The position numbers were made by a program, and so were the translations under genes. From Lachnospira hominis (ex Liu et al. 2021) (lineage in GTDB: Bacteria > Bacillota > Clostridia > Lachnospirales > Lachnospiraceae), in assembly GCF_014287955.1 (NCBI RefSeq), contig NZ_JACOPD010000002.1:1-64000 (forward strand): DNA of 64,000 nt, written 5' to 3'. How positions within the stretch are numbered: the stretch's first letter is position 1; every line of letters starts with the position of its first letter. The notes below the pieces were generated by a model. It worked only from the letters and a program-made list of their open reading frames with translations. It ran no database searches and had not been told where the DNA came from. This document shows, piece by piece, positions 54,272-62,763 of this stretch.

Positions 54272-55654
54272 CTATACTCCTGCAAAAATGTCCTGTAATC
54301 TCAAAATACTCTTATTTACAGTACATACTAAAACTGAATCACCCTTTTCAATTACATCATCACCTCGAGGCACAATAAGCCTTCTGTTTCGTATTATAGA
54401 AGCAATAATATAGCCTTTTTTAACTTGTAATTCCTTTATCAGCTTGCCAAGATATGCCTCATCTGATGTGACTTTAAACTCAACAAACTCAAGTTTTCCA
54501 TCCATAAGCCTGTAAAGTGAGGAAATAGCATCAAAATTTTCTGCCGCAAGAAGCGATCTTGAATAACCGATAATAATATCTGTAACAGCACTTTCTTTGG
54601 AAACGCTGCATATTTTTGTATTCATCTGAAGTTCTTTTAATGCTGAATGTGAATTCATCTTTGTTACAACTTTATATACATTGCGTTTTTCAGCAAGCAT
54701 GCCCGCAATAAGATTATATTCATCATTATTTGTAAGCGTAACGAAAGCATCTGTATTTTTGATGTCTGCCTCAGACATACTCTCAAAATATTCCATTGCA
54801 TCACTGCACATAACTGATACTCCCGGTACATTGCCTGCAAGTTCAGCTGCTTTGCTGTGAACTTTCTCAACAACAGTTACATTAACACCATCTTTTTCAA
54901 GCATCTTTGACAGATAAAATCCAATTCTGCTCGCTCCGGCAATAAGTACTGAACTGATACGTCTTACTTTTATATTCATTTTCTCAAGCGACTCATTTAT
55001 CGCCTTAGGAGAACCTGTGATATAAAGCACATCGCCTTCTTTTACAATATCATCACCATTTGGTATAAATATATTCTTATCACGCACTATTGCACATATA
55101 AGAATATTCATCTTCATTTTCTGGTTTATCTCAAATAATGTCTTGCCAATTATTGCATTGCCATGTTCTATTTTCATCTCGGCAAGTTCACATCTGCCTT
55201 TGCCAAAAAGTTCAATCTTTGTAGCCTGTGGAAAATGCAGTAATCTTTCTATCTCCCTTGCAGCTGTAAAATCAGGATTTATTGTCATTGCCAGACCAAA
55301 TTTTTCCATATAAAATTCTGACTGAACGGCATATTCTGCATTTCTTACTCTCGCAATCGTATTCTTGGCACCGAGCGAATGTGCTGTAAGACAGCTTAAT
55401 ATATTAAGTTCATCTGAACCTGTAACAGCAATAAATATATCAGCCTCTGCAGCACCTGCATCCTGCAATATCGTAAGCGATGCACCATTACCCTGATAGC
55501 AGATTACATCCATAGCGTTAGAAATCTTATTTATCAAATCAAGATTAGTATCTATTACTGTTACTTCACAGCCATTATCTGTAAGCTGGGCAGCTATCTC
55601 TGAACCTATCTTTCCTCCGCCAACAACACAGATTTTGACATTCTTTTTTTTCAT
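54272..55654 (-). CDS. trkA: TrkA potassium uptake regulator
   Basis: A 460-residue protein with two RCK repeats: Rossmann-like VVGGGKIGSEIAAQL and LIAGASRIGFYLSKML, each followed by a TrkA-C domain. It binds NAD(H) or nucleotides and gates the TrkH channel. Directly upstream of trkH. Confidence 0.94.
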   Translation of the reverse strand: MKKKNVKICVVGGGKIGSEIAAQLTDNGCEVTVIDTNLDLINKISNAMDVICYQGNGASLTILQDAGAAEADIFIAVTGSDELNILSCLTAHSLGAKNTIARVRNAEYAVQSEFYMEKFGLAMTINPDFTAAREIERLLHFPQATKIELFGKGRCELAEMKIEHGNAIIGKTLFEINQKMKMNILICAIVRDKNIFIPNGDDIVKEGDVLYITGSPKAINESLEKMNIKVRRISSVLIAGASRIGFYLSKMLEKDGVNVTVVEKVHSKAAELAGNVPGVSVMCSDAMEYFESMSEADIKNTDAFVTLTNNDEYNLIAGMLAEKRNVYKVVTKMNSHSALKELQMNTKICSVSKESAVTDIIIGYSRSLLAAENFDAISSLYRLMDGKLEFVEFKVTSDEAYLGKLIKELQVKKGYIIASIIRNRRLIVPRGDDVIEKGDSVLVCTVNKSILRLQDIFAGV

Positions 55655-55765
55655 GTCTTTTCATTCCTCCGTCATAAATTAAACAATTAAAGACTATGTA
55701 TGCTATCTTATCACAGTGAATGTTTATTTACAAGTTCCCATGTCATGTAAACTAAACATAAAAAT

Positions 55766-55796
55766 GGCAGCACCCGTTAATTTTACGGATGCTGCC
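55766..55796 (-). terminator. Terminator of the carboxyltransferase operon
   Basis: GGCAGCA (55766-55772) pairs with TGCTGCC (55790-55796), with further GTTA/CGG pairing inside, and ATTTTTA follows on the minus strand. It lies about 40 bp after the operon's last gene. Confidence 0.8.
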
Positions 55797-55833
55797 GACA
55801 AATCAGTTTTTTATAAATTTTATTATTTATATA

Positions 55834-57267
55834 TTATACAGGATATGCTTTATTTTCTGTGTCAGCTGCCTTAGGGTCTACCTTTGACTGCTGTGCTGCC
55901 CTGTATTTAAAGAACTCTGTTGCTACAGCAGGGAACAATGCATATGATAATACATCTTCATCCTGCTGCTTGTATTCCTGTACAACTGGGTCATTCTTGA
56001 ATTTTTCAAGCTGTGGCTCAATTAAATCTGCCGGACGGCATGTAATAGGTGTTGCATCACCAATAGCTTTCTTCTGAACTTCAGGATTGAAAGGCTTGAT
56101 TGTCTGACCAAATTCACCCATAAGAACCTTCTTAGATTCTTTTGTAATCATCTTGTAACGCTCGCCCTGTAATACATTAAGAACTGCCTGTGTACCAACA
56201 ATCTGTGATGATGGTGTAACAAGAGGTGGTTCACCAAAGTCTTTACGCACTCTTGGAATTTCCTCGAGAACTGCCTGATACTTATCTTCTGCACCTGCTT
56301 CTTTAAGCTGTGATACAAGGTTAGAAAGCATACCACCAGGAACCTGATAAAGCAATGTCTTGATATTAACACCAAGAACTTTTGTATTCATAAGACCTGT
56401 CTTTAATGCTTCTTCTCTCATTGGCTGGAAATATGCAGCAATTTCAGCAAGAAGATTCTGGTCAAGACCTGTATCATAAGGAGTATCCTTAAATGCTTCA
56501 ACCATAACTTCTGTAGCCGGCTGGCTTGTTCCCATTGCGAATGGAGACATAGCTGTATCAATTATATCAGCACCTGCCTCAACTGCCTTCATATATGTCA
56601 TTGAAGCCACACCTGATGTGTAATGTGTATGCATCTGAATTGGAAGTGATGAACCATCCTTTAATGCCTGAACAAGCTCTGTTGCTTTCTTAGGAACTAA
56701 AAGACCAGCCATATCCTTGATACATATTGAATCTGCACCCATATCTTCGATTCTCTTTGCTGTCTCTTTCCAGTAATCAAGTGTATATGCATCACCCAAT
56801 GTATAACACAAAGCAATCTGTGCATGTGCATTAGGATTTTCTTTCTTTACAAGCTTAACAGCCTCAACTGATGATTTAAGATTTCTTAAATCGTTAAAGC
56901 AATCGAAAATACGGATAATATCAATACCGTTTGCAATAGACTTCTGAACGAAATATTCAACTACATCATCTGCATAGTGATTATATCCAAGAATATTCTG
57001 ACCTCTGAAAAGCATCTGTAACTTTGTATTTTTGAATCCATCTCTTAACTTACGAAGTCTTTCCCATGGATCCTCTTTAAGGAAACGAAGAGATGCATCA
57101 AATGTAGCACCGCCCCAGCACTCTACTGAATGATAACCAACCTTATCCATTTTATCTATGATTGGAAGCATCTGCTCTGTTGTCATTCTTGTGGCAATCA
57201 ATGACTGATGTGCATCACGCAATACGGTTTCCGTTATTTTTAATGGTTTTTTAACCTGTTCTGCCAT
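55834..57267 (-). CDS. oadA: Oxaloacetate decarboxylase alpha / pyruvate carboxylase B-type subunit
   Basis: About 477 residues. It contains the pyruvate-carboxyltransferase barrel with RDAHQS (metal and carboxyl-transfer residues near 17-22) and the metal ligands in MHTHYTSG, then the PYC/OAD conserved domain. It has no biotin-carrying domain; the carrier is separate at 58520. It transfers CO2 between biotin and pyruvate/oxaloacetate. The ATG at 57267 has GGAGG 8 nt upstream. Last gene in the operon with oadB, the carrier, oadG and a carboxyltransferase. OadA versus PycB cannot be decided by this gene alone. Confidence 0.9.
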   Translation of the reverse strand: MAEQVKKPLKITETVLRDAHQSLIATRMTTEQMLPIIDKMDKVGYHSVECWGGATFDASLRFLKEDPWERLRKLRDGFKNTKLQMLFRGQNILGYNHYADDVVEYFVQKSIANGIDIIRIFDCFNDLRNLKSSVEAVKLVKKENPNAHAQIALCYTLGDAYTLDYWKETAKRIEDMGADSICIKDMAGLLVPKKATELVQALKDGSSLPIQMHTHYTSGVASMTYMKAVEAGADIIDTAMSPFAMGTSQPATEVMVEAFKDTPYDTGLDQNLLAEIAAYFQPMREEALKTGLMNTKVLGVNIKTLLYQVPGGMLSNLVSQLKEAGAEDKYQAVLEEIPRVRKDFGEPPLVTPSSQIVGTQAVLNVLQGERYKMITKESKKVLMGEFGQTIKPFNPEVQKKAIGDATPITCRPADLIEPQLEKFKNDPVVQEYKQQDEDVLSYALFPAVATEFFKYRAAQQSKVDPKAADTENKAYPV

Positions 57268-57331
57268 CTTTAAATCCTCCAAATTATTTCAAATATTAAT
57301 TAAATTATAATTCCTTAATTTATGTATTTAT

Positions 57332-58483
57332 TTACATAACACCAAACATAGCCATGAATGCACCGGCAGCTACAGCTGTACCGATAACACCCGCAACGTT
57401 AGGTCCCATCGCATGCATGAGAAGGAAGTTAGAAGGATCTGCTTCCTGTCCGACCTTCTGTGAAACTCTGGCTGCCATAGGAACGGCAGAAACACCTGCT
57501 GAACCGATAAGCGGATTAACTTTGCCATGTGAAACCTTGCACATAATCTTACCAAATAAAACACCTGCCGCTGTACCGAACGCAAATGCAATAAGTCCGA
57601 GTGCAACAATCTTTAAAGTATCAAGATTAAGGAATGCTTCAGCACTTGTTGTAGCACCAACTGATGTACCAAGAATAATAACTACGATATACATAAGTGC
57701 ATTAGATGCTGTCTCTGTAAGCTGCTTAACAACTCCACTTTCCTTGAAGAGGTTACCAAGCATAAGCATACCAACAAGTGGTGCTGTAGTAGGAAGAATT
57801 AATACTACTACGATAGTAACAATAACCGGGAAAAGAATTTTCTCAAGTTTTGAAACCGGTCTTAACTGTTCCATCTTAACCTTTCTTTCTTTCTCAGTTG
57901 TAAGAAGCTTCATAATAGGTGGCTGGATAATAGGAACAAGTGACATATATGAATATGCCGCAACCGCAATAGGTCCCATATACTTAGTCTGTCCGAGCTT
58001 ACCTGCAAGGAAAATTGATGTAGGACCATCGGCACCACCGATAATCGAAATTGCTGCTGCTGCTTTATCAGGGAATCCCATAAAAATAGCCATGATATAA
58101 GCGGCAAAAATACCAAACTGTGCAGCTGCACCCAAGAGGAAACTCTTAGGATTTGCAATAAGCGGACCAAAGTCTGTCATTGCACCAACGCCAAGGAAAA
58201 TAAGCGATGGTAAAATACTCCACTCATCGAGGAGATAGAAATAATGTAACAAACCGCCTACGCCGTTGTTTGAATCTTCAATCGAAAGCATAATGTCCGG
58301 ATAAAGATTAACAAGAAGCATACCAAAAGAAATTGGTACTAAAAGCAGAGGTTCGTATCCTTTCTTAATAGCCAAATATAAGAAAACCAAAGCAACAGCA
58401 ACCATGAGATAATTACCCCATGTCAAACCAAAAAATGCTGACTGCTGTACGAGGTTTCCCAATGTTGTTATAATATAACTCAT
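57332..58483 (-). CDS. oadB: Sodium-pumping decarboxylase beta subunit
   Basis: A 383-residue membrane protein with about nine segments. Conserved blocks of the OadB/GcdB/MmdB family include IIGGADGPTSIFLAGKL and the final GPNVAGVIGTAVAAGAFMA. It decarboxylates carboxybiotin and pumps Na+ outward. It lies between the biotin carrier gene and oadA. Confidence 0.94.
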   Translation of the reverse strand: MSYIITTLGNLVQQSAFFGLTWGNYLMVAVALVFLYLAIKKGYEPLLLVPISFGMLLVNLYPDIMLSIEDSNNGVGGLLHYFYLLDEWSILPSLIFLGVGAMTDFGPLIANPKSFLLGAAAQFGIFAAYIMAIFMGFPDKAAAAISIIGGADGPTSIFLAGKLGQTKYMGPIAVAAYSYMSLVPIIQPPIMKLLTTEKERKVKMEQLRPVSKLEKILFPVIVTIVVVLILPTTAPLVGMLMLGNLFKESGVVKQLTETASNALMYIVVIILGTSVGATTSAEAFLNLDTLKIVALGLIAFAFGTAAGVLFGKIMCKVSHGKVNPLIGSAGVSAVPMAARVSQKVGQEADPSNFLLMHAMGPNVAGVIGTAVAAGAFMAMFGVM

Positions 58484-58519
58484 CTTTTAACCTCCAGTTT
58501 AAATGATTCCTCTAAATAA

Positions 58520-58885
58520 TTAGTTCATTGAAACTAATACTTTTCCTGTTTCAACTGAATCACCAACTGAACACTCAACTGTAGCTACAGTTCCATCCTG
58601 TGGTGCACAGATTTCATTTTCCATCTTCATAGCTTCAAGAACAAGAAGTACATCACCCTTCTTTACAGAAGCACCTGCTGATGCATTAATCTTTAAAATC
58701 TTGCCCTGCATAGGTGCATTAACCTTTACGGCACCCTGAGCACCTGCTGGTGCTGCAGCCTTAGGTGCTGCCTTTGGAGCAGCTTTTGGTGCTGCCTTAG
58801 GTGCTGCTGAAGCTGTACCTGCAGCTCCTTCTTCAACTGTAACATCATAAACATTACCATTAACAGTAATTGTGTAATTCTTCAT
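58520..58885 (-). CDS. Biotin carrier protein (acetyl/decarboxylase carrier type)
   Basis: A 121-residue protein. The N-terminal 20 residues form a docking part, followed by a flexible linker of repeated APKA units (about residues 28-50), then a biotinyl domain with the lysine in EAMKMEN (K87). The carboxybiotin swings between the carboxyltransferases (alpha and the 59745 gene) and the beta pump. It serves as the shared carrier of the operon. Confidence 0.95.
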   Translation of the reverse strand: MKNYTITVNGNVYDVTVEEGAAGTASAAPKAAPKAAPKAAPKAAAPAGAQGAVKVNAPMQGKILKINASAGASVKKGDVLLVLEAMKMENEICAPQDGTVATVECSVGDSVETGKVLVSMN

Positions 58886-58917
58886 TGTACTTATCCTCCA
58901 TAAATCGATAAATTATT

Positions 58918-59727
58918 CTAAAATCTTCTTTTAATTGAACGAACAACCAGACCATCAGAGGATGTTCCCTCAGAAGCTGCAATTGCCGCTGTTATAACTG
59001 CCACAAGCTCAAGATCATCTGTCTCATCGCTTTCTTCTTCAGCTGTAACTATCTGTGAAATAGCATTTTCTACACCGCCGGCAGGTTTTTCTTCTTTCTT
59101 TGCACCAATATTATTTACATATTTAAGTAATGAAATGATGAAAGAAATAAATATTAATACAATAAATACTGTACCCATACCTATAACTGTATTTAAAACT
59201 GCTTTTTCCATCTTCTCTCCGGTTGTATATACCGGATTGATGGCTGCACTTGAAAGATTGTAATCATCATCAAATACAATTTCATATGTACAGTTTCTCT
59301 TTTCATATTCTGTCTTAACTGTAACAGTTCCAAGAGTACTTGTCTCGTCGCTTATCTTTAACTCAACACTGTCAATAGACTTTAATCTGCCTAAATCGCT
59401 GCGGCTCTTAACCCAGCTGTTACAAAATTCAACTGTTGCAACATTCATACCTTCAGGATTAACAATATATAAATCATGGTTAATCTCATCTATGCTTATT
59501 GCATTCTCAGCGTTTGCCTTAACATCATCATCTGACGTTACATCAAAATACTTAATCATATCAACTGACCAGTTTTCAAGTTCAGTAGATACAGCTGCAA
59601 GCTTCTGTTCTTTCTTTGATTCCTTTGCAGAATCAGAAGAAATAGTCTCTGTACACGCTGTAAGTCCAAACACACACGCTAAAATGCAAAACAACAGTAA
59701 GAATTTCTTAAAATTAATCTTCTTCAT
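58918..59727 (-). CDS. oadG: OadG-type gamma subunit with lipoprotein N-terminus
   Basis: A 269-residue protein. A lipoprotein signal ends LTAC (C25); an extracytoplasmic domain of about 140 residues follows (resembling small DUF3887-like folds); then one membrane helix (about 178-202) and a cytoplasmic tail. The last two parts match the short OadG gamma subunit, which stabilises the decarboxylase complex. The added lipoprotein domain is larger than classical OadG and could sense the outside. Located between the carboxyltransferase and the biotin carrier genes. Confidence 0.8.
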   Translation of the reverse strand: MKKINFKKFLLLFCILACVFGLTACTETISSDSAKESKKEQKLAAVSTELENWSVDMIKYFDVTSDDDVKANAENAISIDEINHDLYIVNPEGMNVATVEFCNSWVKSRSDLGRLKSIDSVELKISDETSTLGTVTVKTEYEKRNCTYEIVFDDDYNLSSAAINPVYTTGEKMEKAVLNTVIGMGTVFIVLIFISFIISLLKYVNNIGAKKEEKPAGGVENAISQIVTAEEESDETDDLELVAVITAAIAASEGTSSDGLVVRSIKRRF

Positions 59728-59744
59728 ATTGTCTCACCTCTATA

Positions 59745-61193
59745 TCAGACCGTTCCATGCTTTTTATCAGGTCTATCCTCTCTCTTTGTATAAAGCATCT
59801 CAAACGCTGCAGCAACATATTTTCTTGTATCTTCAGGATTAATAATTGTATCAACATATCCTCTTGCTGCTGCTGATTCAACGCCTGACTGAAGTGCTGC
59901 ATACTCAGCTGCTTTCTCTGATATAACTGACTGGACATCAGCTGACTTTGCAATATCATCAGCATACATAATCTTAGCTGCCTCATTAGCATCCATCATT
60001 CCAATGCTTGCATCAGGCCATGCGTATGTAACATCAGCACCGAGTGCCTTTGAATTCATTGTGACATAGGCACTGCCGTAAGCTTCTCCTGTTATAACAT
60101 TAACCTTTGGAACATTTGCATTTGCAAAAGCATATGTAAGTTTAGCAACTGCCTTTGCAATACTCTTCTCACTTCTGACATCAGCTGCATATCCCTTAAC
60201 ATTAGTAAGTGAAAGTACAGGAATATCATAAGCATCACAGAAATTAATAAAATCTGCTGCTTTATATGCACCATCAACTGTAAGTACAGCATCGAAATCA
60301 GCTGACTTTTCTCCATTTTCATCAAAAAGAGCTGTTCTGTTAGCAACTGCACCGATTGTAGATCCATCTACCTGAATGAAACCAGTTACCATTTCCTTAG
60401 CGAACTCTGCTTTTACCTCAACAAAGAGATTGTCATCTGAAATATCAGAAAGTGCAAGTGCAGGATCTGCAATCTCAGCTGCCATATCAGCACATACTCT
60501 GTTCAAATCATCTTCACAGTCAGCAAATGCTTCTGTCTCATTATTAGCTGGTAAAATTGAAACAAGCTGACGGATTCCGTTAGCAATTGTCTCTTCATCA
60601 CCTGTAAAATCTACAACGCCTGCCTCTGCCTGGAACTTTGCACTTGATGTATCAAGCTTTTCTGCATAATTGCCAGCAAGAGCATTAGGGCTGTTTACGA
60701 AAAGATGTCCTGTCTTTTCTTCCATAAATGTGAAATCAGAAAGTCCTGCAAGTACAGCAAGTCCACCACCACAATTACCATAAACGGCTGTTATCTGTGG
60801 AATAACTCCTGATGCATCCGACATCTTTCTATAAATCTTACCAAAAGCATCCAGTGCATCTGTAGCTTCCTGAAGTCTGATTCCGGCACAATCAATAAGA
60901 CCAATTACTGGTGCTCCCATCTTTAATGCCATATCATAAATTCCTTCAATCTTCTTTGCATGCATTTCGCCAACTGTGCCGTTCATAACAGCAGCATCCT
61001 GACTGTACACATAAACAAGATTGCCGTTAATAACTCCATATCCGGTTATAACGCCGTCAGATGGAGCTGCATTTTTAGTAATGTTAAAATCTGTTGCTCT
61101 GGCTTTAACGCCGGCACCGATTTCAACAAAGCTGTTGTCATCCAGAATTGCATCAATTCTTGCTCTGGCTGACACCGGTGTAGTGTTACTCAT
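59745..61193 (-). CDS. Carboxyltransferase subunit (MmdA/propionyl-CoA type)
   Basis: A 482-residue carboxyltransferase (PF01039) with two crotonase-like halves. It has the oxyanion-hole features CGGGLAVLAGLSDFTFM and ITGEAYGSAYVTMNSKALG. The acyl-CoA is typically methylmalonyl-, propionyl- or glutaconyl-CoA; the sequence does not settle which. It begins the operon, followed by OadG, carrier, beta pump and alpha subunit. The co-occurrence with OadA is notable (see findings). A predicted start with good spacing lies at the ATG. Confidence 0.9.
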   Translation of the reverse strand: MSNTTPVSARARIDAILDDNSFVEIGAGVKARATDFNITKNAAPSDGVITGYGVINGNLVYVYSQDAAVMNGTVGEMHAKKIEGIYDMALKMGAPVIGLIDCAGIRLQEATDALDAFGKIYRKMSDASGVIPQITAVYGNCGGGLAVLAGLSDFTFMEEKTGHLFVNSPNALAGNYAEKLDTSSAKFQAEAGVVDFTGDEETIANGIRQLVSILPANNETEAFADCEDDLNRVCADMAAEIADPALALSDISDDNLFVEVKAEFAKEMVTGFIQVDGSTIGAVANRTALFDENGEKSADFDAVLTVDGAYKAADFINFCDAYDIPVLSLTNVKGYAADVRSEKSIAKAVAKLTYAFANANVPKVNVITGEAYGSAYVTMNSKALGADVTYAWPDASIGMMDANEAAKIMYADDIAKSADVQSVISEKAAEYAALQSGVESAAARGYVDTIINPEDTRKYVAAAFEMLYTKREDRPDKKHGTV

Positions 61194-61271
61194 CTTAAAA
61201 AACCTCCTGTTTGAATAATCAAAATCTATTGTTTATTTTATAACAATCCATCTAAAAAAACAAGTATATAT

Positions 61272-61943
61272 CTAGTCTCTTGTCTCAAAAACTACCAATT
61301 TTCCTGTGAAAATTTCCACTTTCGCTATCATTTCTGTTATTTCATTACTCTGACATATGCTCTCGCCCTGTCTAAGAGTATATCTGTCTAATGGATATTT
61401 CACTCCTGATAAAGAAAGCCCGGCTTCAGGTGTCATTGGTGCAAATGATAAATAATCACCAAACTGCTTATCTTTTCTTATTTCAAAACTTTTATCCGCA
61501 AGATATATCTTATTATTTTTATCATAAATAGCACATCTGATGCCTGCCTCAAGCGATTCATCCAAAACAAAAATGTTGGTAAATGCATGGTCATATCTTG
61601 TTCCCGTGGCACCAATAATTGCTATTTCATCCTCTGTACCGTCTTTTGACGTGTCCTGCAATTTTTTTATTTTTTCTATTGCCTTTTTCAGTGCAAGATG
61701 AGTGTCTGTGTAATCTTTTTCGCACGGATAAGTTATTGTCTTTGTGTTTCCATTATATTTTTCAAAAATTTTTTTATCAACCGAATCATAATCTCCCAGC
61801 AAAAGGTCTACTGTAAGTCCTAATTTATCTGCCATAACCAGTCCCGAATCAGCTGCTATGCAATAATCCGGCTCATAATCAGCCACCCATTTCCGCCCCC
61901 ACATTTCATCTATGCTTCCACCGCTTATTATCAATATTTTCAT
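61272..61943 (-). CDS. thiN: Thiamine pyrophosphokinase
   Basis: A 223-residue enzyme. Conserved motifs of the family are AADSGLVMADKLGL, LLGDYDSVDK, CEKDYTDTHLAL and GATGTRYDHAFTN, with the C-terminal domain beyond. It converts thiamine and ATP to thiamine pyrophosphate, cofactor of many central enzymes. In Firmicutes it often follows rpe; here it stands alone on the minus strand. Confidence 0.93.
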   Translation of the reverse strand: MKILIISGGSIDEMWGRKWVADYEPDYCIAADSGLVMADKLGLTVDLLLGDYDSVDKKIFEKYNGNTKTITYPCEKDYTDTHLALKKAIEKIKKLQDTSKDGTEDEIAIIGATGTRYDHAFTNIFVLDESLEAGIRCAIYDKNNKIYLADKSFEIRKDKQFGDYLSFAPMTPEAGLSLSGVKYPLDRYTLRQGESICQSNEITEMIAKVEIFTGKLVVFETRD

Positions 61944-62101
61944 AAAATACTCCTTTCTTATCTCATTAAAATATATATCTATTTATTTTTTTTATCAACC
62001 CTGACAAAAAATCCGCATTGTTCTTTTTTTTTTCACATTTTACTGATATAATTTATCCAACAAGAAAAGGGAAATTCATCTTTTCCCGGAACGGAGATAA
62101 T

Positions 62102-62653
62102 ATGGAAGAAAAAGAAGTAACTAACGAAAAAAATATTACAACAGACACACCTGATAATGAAAATATCATTGAGCAGCTCACAACAGGCAGCAATTATGAA
62201 AATTCTAACGAAAAGTATCAGGATAACCTGTCATCAGCAATAACATTTCTCGTATGTGGAATCGGCGGACTTATCGTTGTTTTATTAAATGACATCGGCA
62301 TACTGAAATTTTTCACTTACAAAGGTGCATCAGGAATATTAACTAATGTTGTTTTAATTGGAATGTTCGTTGCTTTTATAGTTATTGCAGCCATTTCATT
62401 TAAGGCCGCAAAGAGTGCAAAGTCCAATATCAGCACAGAAGAAAAGACCAATTCCGAAATTCAGGACTGGCTCACATCCAACATAACCGCTGATATGATT
62501 GATGCATCATATGATGGTTCCCAAATGGCAGAAGAAATGAAATATTTCAGCAGAAGCAGCTACATAAAAAATGAAATCAACAAAAAATACCCTGATTTAA
62601 ACGATGATATCGTCGATTCAATAGCCGATGAATATATTGAAAAAATCTTTTAA
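62102..62653 (+). CDS. Hypothetical two-helix membrane protein
   Basis: About 183 residues. An acidic N-terminal 45 residues precede two membrane segments (roughly 46-66 and 77-98) and a helical cytoplasmic C-terminal part. GGAG lies 5 nt before the ATG at 62102; the frame is open for 28 codons upstream without a better site. I recognise no family. It is monocistronic, with a strong terminator. Confidence 0.7.
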   Translation: MEEKEVTNEKNITTDTPDNENIIEQLTTGSNYENSNEKYQDNLSSAITFLVCGIGGLIVVLLNDIGILKFFTYKGASGILTNVVLIGMFVAFIVIAAISFKAAKSAKSNISTEEKTNSEIQDWLTSNITADMIDASYDGSQMAEEMKYFSRSSYIKNEINKKYPDLNDDIVDSIADEYIEKIF

Positions 62654-62696
62654 ATTCATATAATTATTGCATTATTAATATTTAACAAAATACAAA

Positions 62697-62741
62697 AACC
62701 GTGCTTTGATAATATCCATCTGGATTAATCAAAGCACGGTT
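62697..62741. terminator. Bidirectional terminator
   Basis: AACCGTGCTTTGAT (62697-62710) pairs with ATCAAAGCACGGTT (62728-62741), and T-runs follow on both strands. It separates the membrane-protein gene from gltA. Confidence 0.9.
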
Positions 62742-62763
62742 CTTTTAATTTAAAATAATTATT

